Origin: Hyphomicrobiales bacterium
Lineage (GTDB): Bacteria; Pseudomonadota; Alphaproteobacteria; Rhizobiales; Xanthobacteraceae
DNA length: 64,000 nt
Reading direction: 5' to 3'
Assembly: GCA_021732215.1 (NCBI GenBank)
Contig: JAKFVL010000008.1
Span: forward strand, 1 to 64,000
Shown one piece after another: positions 16,310-26,019 of the stretch. Both the position numbers and the translations under genes were made by a program. A model generated the notes under the pieces. That model was not told where the DNA came from and made no database searches. It saw only the letters and a program-made list of their open reading frames with translations. The stretch's first letter is position 1, and each line of letters opens with the position of its first letter.

Positions 16310-17596
16310 CTATTTCTCTGATGAGCGTTCCCGCTCGATCGCCCGCCAGCCGATGTCGCTGCGGTAGAAGCCTTCCGGCCACCTGATTTTGCTCACGGCC
16401 TGATAAGCGCGGTCGCGCGCCTCGCTTGTTGTCTTGCCGAGCGCGCAAACATTCAGCACACGCCCGCCGTTGGCGGTAATCCTGCCGTCGTTTGCTTTCG
16501 TCCCTGCGTGGAAAATCTCAACGCCGTCGATCTTGGCGGCATTTTCAAGTCCTTCGATCACCGACCCCTTGCCGTAATCGCCGGGATAACCCCTGGTCGC
16601 CATGATCACCGTGATCGCGACATCGTCGTGCCAGCGCAGCGAGAAGTTCTTCAGCTGTCCGTCGGCGCACGCCAGCAACGCCGGCACGATGTCGTCTTTC
16701 ATCCGCAACATCAGCACCTGACATTCCGGATCGCCGAAGCGCGCGTTGTATTCGACCAGCCTCGGCCCATCTCTCGTCATCATCACGCCGGCATAGAGCA
16801 CGCCCTTGTAGGGCATCCCCTTTGCCTTCATGGCGCGCAGCGTCGGATGGATCATCTCGTCCATCACGCGCCGGCACATGGCGTCCGTCATGACCGGCGC
16901 CGGCGAATAGGCCCCCATGCCGCCGGTGTTCGGTCCCTTGTCGCCGGTGAAGGCGCGCTTGTGATCCTGCGCGGTCGCAAGCGGCAGCGCATGCTCGCCA
17001 TCGCACAGCGCGAAGAAAGAGGCTTCTTCGCCCATCATGAATTCCTCGACGACAACTTCGGCGCCCGCGTCGCCAAAGCCGCCGCCGAACATCATGTCTA
17101 CCGCCGCCAGCGCCTCATCCAGCGTCATGGCGACGACGACGCCCTTGCCCGCCGCAAGGCCATCGGCCTTCACCACGATCGGAGCGCGTTGCTCGCGAAT
17201 GTAGGCCTTCGCAGCCTCGGCATCGTTGAAGTGTCCATACTCCGCAGTCGGGATGTTATTGTCCCGGCAAAGCTGTTTGGTGAAGTTCTTCGAGCTTTCC
17301 AGTTGCCCCGCCGCTTTGGTCGGGCCGAACGCCTTGAGGCCCGCCGCGTTCAGATCGTCGACCACGCCCGCGGCGATCGCGGCGTCGGGACCGACCACGA
17401 CGAAGTCAACCTTGTTCGACTTGCAGAACGCAATCACCGCCGGATGATCGGCGATATCCAGCGCCACGCATTCCGCGTCCCGCGCGATCCCGGCATTGCC
17501 CGGCGCGCACCACAGCCTGGTTACCAACGGCGACGCTGCGATTTTCCAGCACAGCGCGTGCTCACGCCCGCCGGAGCCGAGAACCAGGATATTCAT
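16310..17596 (-). CDS. purD: Phosphoribosylamine-glycine ligase (GAR synthetase)
   Basis: 428 aa ATP-grasp ligase for the second step of de novo purine synthesis. The N-terminal [19 protein letters not shown] nucleotide-fold signature is standard. ATP-grasp features follow: [48 protein letters not shown], and the metal-binding [16 protein letters not shown]. The length is normal. It runs convergent with the acyl-CoA dehydrogenase gene and divergent from xseA, with a 113 bp spacer that carries both promoters. Confidence 0.97.
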   Translation of the reverse strand: MNILVLGSGGREHALCWKIAASPLVTRLWCAPGNAGIARDAECVALDIADHPAVIAFCKSNKVDFVVVGPDAAIAAGVVDDLNAAGLKAFGPTKAAGQLESSKNFTKQLCRDNNIPTAEYGHFNDAEAAKAYIREQRAPIVVKADGLAAGKGVVVAMTLDEALAAVDMMFGGGFGDAGAEVVVEEFMMGEEASFFALCDGEHALPLATAQDHKRAFTGDKGPNTGGMGAYSPAPVMTDAMCRRVMDEMIHPTLRAMKAKGMPYKGVLYAGVMMTRDGPRLVEYNARFGDPECQVLMLRMKDDIVPALLACADGQLKNFSLRWHDDVAITVIMATRGYPGDYGKGSVIEGLENAAKIDGVEIFHAGTKANDGRITANGGRVLNVCALGKTTSEARDRAYQAVSKIRWPEGFYRSDIGWRAIERERSSEK

Positions 17597-17709
17597 GCTG
17601 GACTGTTCATGCAGGGATATTCACAGGGTCAGCAGGGATGGAGCGGGTTTATGAGGGGCGCGAAAGGGTTTAGCATGCCGCTTTCCCGCCGCAACAGATT
17701 CGATCCTTG

Positions 17710-19149
17710 ATGCCTCAAGCCGCCGCAGAAGTCCTGTCCAACTCGCCGGAATTCACAGTCTCGGAGCTGTCCTCCGCGCTGAAGCGCACGGTCGAGGACA
17801 CCTACGGCCATGTCCGGGTGCGCGGCGAAATCTCGGGCTTTCGCGGGCCGCATTCGTCTGGCCATTGCTACTTCGCGTTGAAAGACGAGAGCGCCAAGAT
17901 CGAGGCCGTGATCTGGAAGGGCGTCCACGGGCGCATGCGCTTCAAGCCTCAAGAGGGACTGGAGGTCATCGCCACCGGCAAGCTCACGACCTATCCCGGC
18001 TCGTCGAAATACCAGATCGTCATCGAAGCGCTGGAGCCTGCCGGGGTCGGCGCGCTGATGGCGCTGATGGAAGAGCGCAAGAAGAAGCTCGCCGCCGAGG
18101 GGCTGTTCGACGAGGCGCGCAAACAGTTGCTGCCGTGGCTGCCGCAGGTGATCGGCGTCGTCACCTCGCCCACCGGCGCGGTGATCCGCGATATTCTGCA
18201 TCGGCTGGAAGATCGCTTTCCTCGCCATGTGCTGGTGTGGCCGGTGCGGGTCCAGGGCGAAGGCTCGGCCGAACAGATCGCAGCCGCGATCGACGGTTTC
18301 AACGCGCTGCCCGAAGGCGGCAGCATTCCGAGGCCGGATTTGCTGATCGTCGCGCGTGGCGGTGGGTCGCTCGAAGACCTCTGGTCGTTCAACGAAGAGA
18401 TTGTGGTGCGCGCGGCGGCGGAGAGCATGATCCCGCTGATTTCCGCCGTCGGCCACGAGACGGATATCACGCTGATCGATTTCGTCGCCGACAAGCGCGC
18501 ACCGACGCCGACGGCTGCGGCTGAAATGGCCGTGCCGGTACGGGCCGAGCTTGCCGTCGAAATCTCCACCCTCGCACGCCGCGCCTTCGCAAGCTGGCGG
18601 CGCAGTCAGGACGCCCGCCGCAACGAACTGCGCAGCGCGGTTCGCGCATTGCCGGGCGTGACGGAGTTGCTGGCGATCCCGCGTCAGCGCTTCGATCGCC
18701 CCGCCGAGAGATTGCCGCGCGCGCTGCGCGCCAACACCCACATCCATGACCGCAAGCTCGCTGCGTTACGCGGCCGTCTTACTGTCCGGACGCTGCAAAG
18801 CCAGATCCAGCAGGCCAAGGAGCGCGTGGCGCGGCTCGGCATGCTGGCGCAGCGCAACGCCAAGCTCCTGATCGAGCGGCGCAAGATTCGCCTCGAGCAT
18901 ATCGAGCAACTGCTGGACGCATTGTCCTACAAGAGCGTTCTCGATCGTGGCTTCGCGCTGGTGCGCGACGGCAAAGGAGCGCCGCTGCATTCGGCCGTAT
19001 CGGTCAATGCGGGCACTGCGCTGAAGATCGAGTTTGCCGACGGCACCGTCGGCGCCACTGCCGATGGCGATATGGTGAAAGCCGCACCGCGGCCGAAGCG
19101 CGGAGGGGCGAAGAGAACGGTACCCAGCGGACAGGGTGATTTGTTCTAG
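17710..19149 (+). CDS. xseA: Exodeoxyribonuclease VII large subunit
   Basis: 479 aa. An N-terminal OB-fold ([34 protein letters not shown]) is followed by the nuclease domain with [40 protein letters not shown] and [13 protein letters not shown], then a long coiled-coil region and a basic C-terminus. Together with XseB, which is not in this window, it degrades single-stranded DNA to oligonucleotides. A TTG precedes the ATG directly; I chose the ATG at 17710. Confidence 0.96.
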   Translation: MPQAAAEVLSNSPEFTVSELSSALKRTVEDTYGHVRVRGEISGFRGPHSSGHCYFALKDESAKIEAVIWKGVHGRMRFKPQEGLEVIATGKLTTYPGSSKYQIVIEALEPAGVGALMALMEERKKKLAAEGLFDEARKQLLPWLPQVIGVVTSPTGAVIRDILHRLEDRFPRHVLVWPVRVQGEGSAEQIAAAIDGFNALPEGGSIPRPDLLIVARGGGSLEDLWSFNEEIVVRAAAESMIPLISAVGHETDITLIDFVADKRAPTPTAAAEMAVPVRAELAVEISTLARRAFASWRRSQDARRNELRSAVRALPGVTELLAIPRQRFDRPAERLPRALRANTHIHDRKLAALRGRLTVRTLQSQIQQAKERVARLGMLAQRNAKLLIERRKIRLEHIEQLLDALSYKSVLDRGFALVRDGKGAPLHSAVSVNAGTALKIEFADGTVGATADGDMVKAAPRPKRGGAKRTVPSGQGDLF

Positions 19150-19150
19150 G

Positions 19151-20041
19151 TCAGCGCCCGAGCCACCGGATGACGCGCCTCTGCGCATCGGCGCGCGCTT
19201 TCGCATTGGTGCCGATATGGCCGCGCGAGGGCAAATCTGCGTCGTCCTTTTGCGCCACGGACTGGACCGCGATGCCGGTCCGGTCGAAGCCGTGATGCGC
19301 GCCGGAATAGCCGACGAATTTTGCGAACGCACTGCGGCCCTTGGTGTCGTCAATCATCTGGCGGCAGACCGCCGACGGATTGACGTCATCGTCTTCGCCG
19401 CTCAACAACAGCGTCGGAACGCGCGCGCTCCATCCCAGCGACGACGGTCTTGCGCAATCCGGATAGAACGCGATGGCGCTGCGAAAATCCGCCGCCGCAG
19501 GGCGCACGCCCTGACGCAGACGGATCACCGACAGCAGTGCATCGGCGCCCTCGCCCCATCCCAGCAGACTGATGCGGCTGCGCTGCACCCACGGCTGGCT
19601 GGCCGCCCATTGCTGCGATGCCTGAAGATCGCCGGCACGCTCGTTCGCCGCACGCACCTGCGAGTCCTTGACGCGGCACTGCGGACCGAGATCGCGCGAC
19701 CCGTAGCTGTCCGGCAGCATGACAGCATAGCCGGCCTTGATCAGTTGCTCGGTCCAGTTGCGATAGTGCGAGCGCACCTGTGATGTGCGGCCCTGCAGGC
19801 CGCCACAATCGTGAGCCGCGATCACCAGCGGAAACGGACCGGCGCCTTCCGGCTTGTAGATCGTGGCATGAAGCAGTTCGCCCTGCTGCTGGATATCGAC
19901 CTGCTGCTGCGGCGGCAGCGACGGGGCGGCAAATGCCGGCGCGAGATTCGCGGGCGTTGCGGCCGCAAAAAATGCAGCCAGCCCGATCAGACCCATTCGC
20001 GTTGGATTTGCCTGCGCGGCAAATACTTTAATGGGATGCAT
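19151..20041 (-). CDS. Secreted dienelactone-hydrolase-fold protein lacking the nucleophile
   Basis: 296 aa from the ATG at 20041, chosen because AGGA lies 8 bases upstream; longer starts at 20092 and 20119 are possible. A hydrophobic segment ending in AFA-AP looks like a signal peptide. The fold follows dienelactone hydrolase: VIAAHDCGGLQG, GYAVMLPDSYGSRD, the nucleophile-elbow position LLGWGEGADALL, the Asp region LLLSGEDDDVNP and the His region GAHHGFDR. At the elbow (G-x-nucleophile-x-G) the third position is Gly instead of Cys or Ser, so hydrolase activity is doubtful. It converges tightly with xseA, with 1 base between the stop codons. Confidence 0.8.
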   Translation of the reverse strand: MHPIKVFAAQANPTRMGLIGLAAFFAAATPANLAPAFAAPSLPPQQQVDIQQQGELLHATIYKPEGAGPFPLVIAAHDCGGLQGRTSQVRSHYRNWTEQLIKAGYAVMLPDSYGSRDLGPQCRVKDSQVRAANERAGDLQASQQWAASQPWVQRSRISLLGWGEGADALLSVIRLRQGVRPAAADFRSAIAFYPDCARPSSLGWSARVPTLLLSGEDDDVNPSAVCRQMIDDTKGRSAFAKFVGYSGAHHGFDRTGIAVQSVAQKDDADLPSRGHIGTNAKARADAQRRVIRWLGR

Positions 20042-20138
20042 CTGCATGGTCCTGTCCGGTGAACCGCCTGCCGGGAGACTCTGAATGCTCATAAAATAGC
20101 ATGGCGCGATTCGCCGCAAACATCACGAATGTGTGGGC

Positions 20139-20167
20139 TTGACAGCAGCCCGTTTCAACCGATTTGT
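20139..20167 (+). promoter_or_regulatory. Possible sigma-70-type promoter for the DUF2093 gene
   Basis: A perfect -35 hexamer TTGACA (20139-20144) is followed after 17 bases by a weak -10 (ATTTGT, 20162-20167), in the spacer between divergent genes. The placement would start transcription about 30 bases before the GTG at 20205. The weak -10 keeps confidence low. Confidence 0.35.
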
Positions 20168-20204
20168 GGTTGTGAATTCTGCTAGCAAAAGGCGAGGATA
20201 GCCG

Positions 20205-20432
20205 GTGCTCAACAAATTCGGCTCGTCGGGCCATGGCGAAGCCAAGGTGCAATATCTCGACGGAGATTTCCGGGTCACCTCGCCCGGCTCCTATGTGCAT
20301 TGCGCCATCAGCGGCGAACGCATTCCGCTGGAAGAGCTGAAATACTGGAGCGTCGATCGGCAGGAAGCCTACGCGACACCGCAGACCGTCCTGCAGCGCC
20401 ATTTCCCGAACGCGATGAAATCCGAAGGTTAG
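20205..20432 (+). CDS. DUF2093 family protein
   Basis: 75 aa, matching the small alphaproteobacterial DUF2093 family: GEAKVQYLDGDFRVTSPGSYVHCAISG and IPLEELKYWSVDRQEAY are the signature blocks. Function unknown. The single Cys in VHCAISG, without partners, does not make a zinc finger. It starts at GTG 20205 with GAGGA upstream. The stop overlaps the convergent lpxK stop by 4 bases. Confidence 0.85.
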   Translation: MLNKFGSSGHGEAKVQYLDGDFRVTSPGSYVHCAISGERIPLEELKYWSVDRQEAYATPQTVLQRHFPNAMKSEG

Positions 20433-21427
20433 GTTCTCGCGAGGGACAGCCGCTGCGTCAGGAAACGGCGCAGGTCATCGCTGCGATCGAATTCGAGACC
20501 AATGGCGAGTGTTGCGAGGCCTTCCGGCGCGGTTGCTGTGCCGCGCATGCGCGCCGCATCCTTTTCGGTCGTAACCAGCATCAAGCCTTCTCGCGCGGCA
20601 TCCGACACGAGGCCAGCGATATCGCCCGCCGAGAAAACATGATGATCGGGAAACGCCCGCGTCTTTGCGACGTCCGGGCCGTTGTCGCGCAATGTGGCAA
20701 AAAACCGCTCCGGATCGCCGATCCCCGCGAACGCCAGCAGGCGATGGCCCCGCAGCGCAGCCAGTGACGCAGGCTCGGGAACGATGCGCGCATGCCAGAC
20801 CGCCCCGCCCCGACCTTTCACTTGCGCCGCCACGTCGTTCGCGGCTTCGCCCTCGCCGATTACGATCAGCGAATCGGTGCGCGCAAGCTGCCCGGCGAGC
20901 GGCGCACGCAGCGGGCCGGCCGGGACCACGCGGCCGTTGCCGATGCCGCGGCGCGCATCGATCACGATCAGACTGGTGTCCTTCTTCAGCGACGGATTCT
21001 GGAAGCCATCGTCCATCACGATCACGCTCGCGCCGATGCTGCGCGCAAGCGTGGCACCCGCAACGCGATCGCGCGAGACGATCACCGGCATCTGCCGTGT
21101 CATCATCAGCGGTTCGTCGCCGACATCCGCAGCCGCATGCCGTTCCGCATCGACCTGTACCGGCCCGGGCAGACGTCCGCCATAGCCGCGGCTGAGCACG
21201 ACCGGCTGCTCGCCGAGTCCCTTGAGAATCTCGCCAAGCGCAAGCACCGCTGGCGTCTTGCCCGCGCCGCCAACGTGATAGTTGCCGACGCAAAACACCG
21301 GAACGCCGGCGGATGCGCCGGGGCGCGCCATGCGCGCGCCGCTGACCGCGCCGTAGATCGCAGCCGCAGGTGCGGCTGCGCGGGAGAGCAGAGAGCCCGA
21401 CCGGCGCCAGAAGCGCGGCTCACGCAT
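20429..21427 (-). CDS. lpxK: Tetraacyldisaccharide 4'-kinase
   Basis: 332 aa inner-membrane-associated kinase that phosphorylates the lipid A disaccharide precursor. The N-terminus is MREPRFWRRSGSLLSRAAAP, with a membrane-interaction helix. The Walker A is GNYHVGGAGKTP (about residues 53-64), followed by VVLSRGYGGRLPGPV, VIVMDDGFQNPSLKKD and the C-terminal TTEKDAARM. The true start at 21427 overlaps the end of waaA by 8 bases. The longer open frame is an artefact through waaA. It is last in the lipid A/Kdo run. Confidence 0.95.
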   Translation of the reverse strand: MREPRFWRRSGSLLSRAAAPAAAIYGAVSGARMARPGASAGVPVFCVGNYHVGGAGKTPAVLALGEILKGLGEQPVVLSRGYGGRLPGPVQVDAERHAAADVGDEPLMMTRQMPVIVSRDRVAGATLARSIGASVIVMDDGFQNPSLKKDTSLIVIDARRGIGNGRVVPAGPLRAPLAGQLARTDSLIVIGEGEAANDVAAQVKGRGGAVWHARIVPEPASLAALRGHRLLAFAGIGDPERFFATLRDNGPDVAKTRAFPDHHVFSAGDIAGLVSDAAREGLMLVTTEKDAARMRGTATAPEGLATLAIGLEFDRSDDLRRFLTQRLSLART

Positions 21428-22727
21428 CGGCTGCGCCCGCCTCGAGGCGCAATTGCAGCAGATACGGCTCGAGCGCCGCCAGCGTTCGTTCCAGCGCCCC
21501 GCCGAGCTGCTCGACCACAGCGATGGCCGCATCGTTCGACTGCTGCCGCAGCTTCGCGTCCGACAGCCATTGCCCGATCTGACGCACCAGCAGTTCGCCG
21601 GTGTCGACCCGTTTCGCGCCGCCGGTGCGATCGAGGATGTCGTACAACTCGGCGAAATTCTGGACGTGCGGGCCGTGGATGATCGATGCGCCGAGCTTGA
21701 TCGCCTCGATCGGGTTCTGCCCGCCATGTTGGATCAGCGACCCGCCAATGAATACGATCGGCGCGAGACGATAGAACAGCCCCATCTCGCCGATGGTGTC
21801 GGCGACATAGACGTCGGTCTGCGCGGACGGCATCTGCTCTCGCGACCGCTGCGCGGTCTGCAAGCCGGCCGCAGCAGCAAGCTCCACGATCTCGCCGCCG
21901 CGCTTGGGATGGCGCGGGATCACGACGCTCATCAGCGCCGGAAGATAGCTGGCGAGCTTGCGATGCGCCGCGATCACGATCTCTTCCTCGCCGGCGTGGG
22001 TCGATGCTGCGACGATGACGGGACGCCCGCGCAACAGGGCCAGCAGCCGGTCGAGCTTGTCCCGGTCCGCGGACGGCGCCTGAACGTCCAGCTTGAGATT
22101 GCCCGTCGTGATGACATCGCGCGCGCCGAGCGAGGCGAACCGCTCTGCATCGGAACCGGATTGCGCAAGCACGAAGTCAAGGCGGCCGAGCAATGCGCCG
22201 ATGGTCGCCTGCGCCTTCTGCCAGCGCGGGAACGAGCGCGGGGACATCCGCCCGTTGATGACGCCCATCGGCACGCGGCGTTCGGAACACGCCATGATCA
22301 GGTTGGGCCAGATGTCGGACTCGACAAACAGCGCCAGCGTCGGCTGCCAGGTGTCGAGAAAGCGCTCGACATAGCGCGGCGCGTCGTAGGGCAGATACTG
22401 ATGCAGCACATCGGACGGGAACCGCCCGGTCACGATCTCGGCCGACGTCACCGTGCCGGATGTCATCAGGATGCGGATATTCAGCGCGCGGAGGCGATCC
22501 ACGAGCGCCGCTGCCGCAAGCACCTCGCCGACGCTTGCACCGTGAATCCACACCAGCGGACCCGGCGGACGTGCGGCGCTGCTGATGCCGCGGCGCTCAT
22601 TGACGCGCTCGGGATCTTCCTTGCCTTGTTTCAGGCGGCGGCGGATCAGCGCGGAGGAGAACGGAACCGCCGCCGCCGACAGCTTGCGGTAGGCACGCAA
22701 TGTAAGCGGCAAATCACTTGCCATCAC
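21420..22727 (-). CDS. waaA: 3-deoxy-D-manno-octulosonic acid (Kdo) transferase
   Basis: 435 aa GT-B glycosyltransferase that attaches Kdo to lipid IVA at the inner membrane. Family features: the N-terminal membrane anchor, PLVWIHGASVGEVLAAAALV, LVESDIWPNLIMACSERRVP, VIAASTHAGEEEIV and FIGGSLIQHGGQNPIEAIKLG. The start overlaps the end of the upstream acyltransferase gene by 4 bases (coupled translation), and lpxK follows with an 8-base overlap. Confidence 0.96.
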   Translation of the reverse strand: MMASDLPLTLRAYRKLSAAAVPFSSALIRRRLKQGKEDPERVNERRGISSAARPPGPLVWIHGASVGEVLAAAALVDRLRALNIRILMTSGTVTSAEIVTGRFPSDVLHQYLPYDAPRYVERFLDTWQPTLALFVESDIWPNLIMACSERRVPMGVINGRMSPRSFPRWQKAQATIGALLGRLDFVLAQSGSDAERFASLGARDVITTGNLKLDVQAPSADRDKLDRLLALLRGRPVIVAASTHAGEEEIVIAAHRKLASYLPALMSVVIPRHPKRGGEIVELAAAAGLQTAQRSREQMPSAQTDVYVADTIGEMGLFYRLAPIVFIGGSLIQHGGQNPIEAIKLGASIIHGPHVQNFAELYDILDRTGGAKRVDTGELLVRQIGQWLSDAKLRQQSNDAAIAVVEQLGGALERTLAALEPYLLQLRLEAGAADA

Positions 22728-23428
22728 GCCTCACCGGGACGCCCGACATGGGCGTATGCGCGGCGGGTCAATTCGTTGAGGCCCGCTTCCAGTTGCACGC
22801 GACATGCCTCCATTGCCCCGTCATCGGCGTCCTGGGGTACCGAGATAGGCTCGCCCATCGCAATGACGCCGCGGCCGAATGGCAAATGAACCACCGAGCG
22901 ATCCCAGTTGTCGAGCCGCTTGAAACGGCTGGTCGCAATGGCGACCGGAAAGATCGGACGTCCCGATTCTCGCGCCAGCATGATGATGCCGAGGCCGGCC
23001 ACGCGCGAGACTTTCGGCACGTCCGCCGTCAGGGCCATATTGTAGTTATCATCGAGCGCACGCAGCATCCCCTTGAAAGCCGATACGCCGCCCTTGCGGC
23101 GGAATTCCGACCCATGGTCGCCCGAGCCGCGAACGGTTCCGACCTTGAGCCGCTCGGCCGCGATCGCGTTGATCTCGCCGTCGCGATGGCGCGAGATCAG
23201 AACCTTGGCGCGATCCTGCTTTCGTTTCAGGAACGGCATCATGAAATGCTGCCCGTGCCAGAATGCGACGATCACCGGCAAATCCTTATCCGGACCGTCA
23301 TAGAGATTGGGCGGATCATAGGAGAATTTATTGGTGAGCCAGATCAGGCGCAGAAACTCGGCCGCCAGAAACCCGGCGGCATGCTGGAACCAGCGCGTAC
23401 GCGATACATTGCCAAGGGAGAACTTCAA
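22724..23428 (-). CDS. DUF374 lysophospholipid acyltransferase family protein
   Basis: 234 aa. It has the DUF374/LPLAT pattern: VIVAFWHGQHFMMPFLK (catalytic His region), VLISRHRDGEINAIAAERL, GTVRGSGDHGSEFRRKGGVSAF and LTADVPKVSRVAGLGIIMLARESGRPIFPVA. It is probably a membrane-associated acyltransferase acting on lipid A or a related lipid. The gene is translationally coupled to waaA, and this order (acyltransferase-waaA-lpxK) is typical of alphaproteobacteria. The acyl donor and position cannot be predicted. Confidence 0.88.
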   Translation of the reverse strand: MKFSLGNVSRTRWFQHAAGFLAAEFLRLIWLTNKFSYDPPNLYDGPDKDLPVIVAFWHGQHFMMPFLKRKQDRAKVLISRHRDGEINAIAAERLKVGTVRGSGDHGSEFRRKGGVSAFKGMLRALDDNYNMALTADVPKVSRVAGLGIIMLARESGRPIFPVAIATSRFKRLDNWDRSVVHLPFGRGVIAMGEPISVPQDADDGAMEACRVQLEAGLNELTRRAYAHVGRPGEA

Positions 23429-23458
23429 TTCAACGGTCCGATCAATGGAAGCACTCGC

Positions 23459-23707
23459 TCAACGCGCCGTCTTGGCGTCGTGACCGGGATCGAGCAGCCG
23501 GTGCAGGTGCACGATGAAATAACGCATGTGCGCATTGTCGACCGACTGCTGCGCCTTGCTTCTCCACACCGCATGAGCCGAGGCGTAGTTGGGATAGAGC
23601 CCGACGATTTCCACCTGATCGAGATCCTTGAAGGTTGCATGGTCGAGATCGGTCAGTTCACCGCCGATCACGAGATGAAGCAGTTGCTGCTGCGGACTTT
23701 CGGACAT
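23459..23707 (-). CDS. DUF4170 family protein
   Basis: 82 aa small acidic/His-rich protein. The blocks LLHLVIGGEL, LDQVEIVGLYPNYASAHAVW and DNAHMRYFIVHLHRLLDP match DUF4170, which occurs next to LPS genes in rhizobia. Function unknown. I chose the ATG at 23707, which has GGAG 10 bases upstream, over in-frame ATGs at 23713 and 23716. It is 30 bases before the acyltransferase gene. Confidence 0.8.
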   Translation of the reverse strand: MSESPQQQLLHLVIGGELTDLDHATFKDLDQVEIVGLYPNYASAHAVWRSKAQQSVDNAHMRYFIVHLHRLLDPGHDAKTAR

Positions 23708-23785
23708 CGTCATCATTCTCCACACGACTGCCGGCCAGGGCATTCAAGCGCGCCCGGCAGTGGTGTGCAATACAGCATCGGACGC

Positions 23786-24592
23786 TCAGGGCAACGGCCT
23801 GTTGCGAAAATGTTCGACAATATGAGCGTGACGCTCACGTCCCGCGGCAACCAGAATACCGTGCGTCACATCACGCAGATTGTAGACCAGCGGTTCGCCC
23901 GCCAGCGAGGTGGCCCAGCCGCCCGCTTCATGAACGATCAGGTCCGCTGCCGCAAGGTCCCAGTCCTTGCTGGCTCCGGCTGCGAACGCCGCATCGATAC
24001 GGCCCTCAGCCACGCGGCATAGCCGCAGCGCCAGCGACCCGATTCGCGGATATGGAACTGCCTCATGATCCGGCGGCAGCAGGCGCTGGATCAGCGGCTT
24101 TGGGCCGGCAAGACGCGATACCTCCAGCGCATATCCCGCTGTCGCGGCGACAGGGGCGCCATTCAAGGTCGCACCGGATCCCTTCACGGCGACAAAACAT
24201 TCATCGCTGGCCGGTGCAAAAACCACGCCGATGACCGGCGCGCCCCGCTCGACCAGGGCGGCACTCACACACCAGTCGTCGCGGCCGGCAAGAAACGAGC
24301 GCGTGCCGTCGATCGGATCGACGATCCAAACTTTCTCCCGATCAAGCCGCGCGAGTTCGTCGGTACTTTCCTCCGATAGCCAGCCATAATCCCGCGATCC
24401 CTGCTCCAGCCGCGTCCGCAGCAGATCGTTCGCGGCGATGTCGGCTTCAGATACCGGCGACGACGCACCCTTGATCCAGCTTTTCAATTCAGTGCGGAAC
24501 AGACCGAGCGCCAGCATACCGGCATCGCGCACGGCGGCCTCGAGCAGTTCGCGATCGTGCGTCAGTGCTGCCGATGAATTAGCGTCCAGCAA
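23786..24592 (-). CDS. 3'(2'),5'-bisphosphate nucleotidase CysQ-like / inositol monophosphatase family
   Basis: 268 aa magnesium-dependent, lithium-sensitive-type phosphatase. Metal-site motifs: WLSEES (Glu), WIVDPIDGTRSFLAG (the DPIDGT signature) and the second metal/substrate site KDWDLAAADLIVHEAGG. Likely substrates are 3'-phosphoadenosine 5'-phosphate (CysQ) or an inositol-phosphate-like compound; the WCVSAALVERG segment is more CysQ-like. The start overlaps the pmbA end by 14 bases. Confidence 0.88.
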   Translation of the reverse strand: MLDANSSAALTHDRELLEAAVRDAGMLALGLFRTELKSWIKGASSPVSEADIAANDLLRTRLEQGSRDYGWLSEESTDELARLDREKVWIVDPIDGTRSFLAGRDDWCVSAALVERGAPVIGVVFAPASDECFVAVKGSGATLNGAPVAATAGYALEVSRLAGPKPLIQRLLPPDHEAVPYPRIGSLALRLCRVAEGRIDAAFAAGASKDWDLAAADLIVHEAGGWATSLAGEPLVYNLRDVTHGILVAAGRERHAHIVEHFRNRPLP

Positions 24593-25982
24593 CCGTCAAT
24601 CCTTCGATGCGCACGGTCGGCGCGTTGACGCCATAGCGGAAGCTGAGATCGTTGGCGGGCGCCATCGATTTGAAAATGTCGAACAGATGCCCGGCGATAG
24701 TGACCTCGCTGACCGCGTAGGTGAGTTCGCCGTTCTCGATCCAGAATCCGGCTGCGCCGCGGCTGTAGTCACCGGTGACGCCGTTGACGCCGGAACCGAT
24801 CAGGTCGGTGACGTAGAAACCCTGGCTGATGCCGGACATCAACTGCTTCGGCGTCACACGTCCGGCTTCGAGATGCAGATTGTAAGAGCCCGGAGACGGC
24901 GACGACGATACGCCGCGATGGGCATGGCCGGTCGTCTCAAGACCGAGTTCGCGGGCGGTGGCGCAATCGAGCAGCCATGTCGCGAGCACGCCGTCCTTAA
25001 CGATGGCGGTCTTGCGGGTGGCGACGCCTTCCGCATCGAACGCCTGCGAGCGAAGTCCCCGCACGCGCAGCGGATCGTCGACGATCTGCACACCGGCATC
25101 GAACAATTGCTGGCCGAGCTTGTCCTTCAGGAAACTCGACTTGCGCGCGATCGATGCGCCGTTCGCGGCGCCGACCAGATGGCCGACCAGCGATCCCGCG
25201 ACGCGCGGATCGAACACCACCGGAACCTTCTGCGTCTCGACCTTGCGCGGATTCAGCCGCGCAATGGTCCGCTCGCCGGCGCTCTTGCCGACCACATCGG
25301 GCGCAAGCAGATCAGAGCCGTGCAGCGCCGATGTAAAGTCGTAGTCGCGCTCCATGCCGGTGCCTTCGCCGGCGATGGCGGTCATCGAAATGCTCTGGCT
25401 CGATCGAAGATATGAGCCATGAAAACCGGTCGAGGTGACGAGCACCATGCCGCCGATGCCGCACGACGCCGATGCGCCGTTGGACTTGGTGACGCCCTTG
25501 ACCGCGAGCGCGGCCACCTCCGCCTCGCGCGCACGGCGTTCGAGTTCGGCGGTCGACGGCATCGCCGGATCGAGCAGATCGAGCGCTGCGAAATGGCGCG
25601 CCAGCAAATCCGCATCCGCCAGGCCGACATAGGGATCGTCCGGCGCGATGCGCGCCATCGCCACCGCGCGCTCGGCAAGTTTCGCGACATTGTCGCCGCC
25701 GACGTCGTTGGTCGACACGACGGCCTGACGCTTGCCGACGAACACACGCAAGCCGACATCGTCGCCTTCGGAGCGTTCGGATTCCTCGACCTGTCCGTCG
25801 CGAATATCGACGCCCTGCGAAACGCCGCGCACCGCGACCGCATCAGCGGCATCGGCGCCTGCGCGTTTCGCCGCCTCGACGAGGCGCTGTGCGAGCGTGG
25901 AGAGAGCGGATTGATCGAGCAGATCGGACGCGGGAGTTTTTGACGCGGTCGTTGCCGATGAAGCGTTTGGTGAAGAGATCAC
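24579..25982 (-). CDS. pmbA: TldD/PmbA family metalloprotease-like protein
   Basis: 467 aa, PmbA half of the TldD/E system, which processes modified peptides (microcin B17, mccJ-type) and aids protein turnover. Family blocks are visible: VEAAKRAGADAADAVAV, DDVGLRVFVGKRQAVVSTND, VVFDPRVAGSLVGHLVGAANG, YNLHLEAGR and GSGVNGVTGDYSRGAAGFWIENGE. The paired TldD subunit is not in this window. It is the first gene of the minus-strand run with the phosphatase and LPS genes. Confidence 0.92.
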   Translation of the reverse strand: MISSPNASSATTASKTPASDLLDQSALSTLAQRLVEAAKRAGADAADAVAVRGVSQGVDIRDGQVEESERSEGDDVGLRVFVGKRQAVVSTNDVGGDNVAKLAERAVAMARIAPDDPYVGLADADLLARHFAALDLLDPAMPSTAELERRAREAEVAALAVKGVTKSNGASASCGIGGMVLVTSTGFHGSYLRSSQSISMTAIAGEGTGMERDYDFTSALHGSDLLAPDVVGKSAGERTIARLNPRKVETQKVPVVFDPRVAGSLVGHLVGAANGASIARKSSFLKDKLGQQLFDAGVQIVDDPLRVRGLRSQAFDAEGVATRKTAIVKDGVLATWLLDCATARELGLETTGHAHRGVSSSPSPGSYNLHLEAGRVTPKQLMSGISQGFYVTDLIGSGVNGVTGDYSRGAAGFWIENGELTYAVSEVTIAGHLFDIFKSMAPANDLSFRYGVNAPTVRIEGLTVAGR

Positions 25983-26019
25983 GAACGAATTCCCGAGGAT
26001 TGGAGCAACCGGCGAGAAT

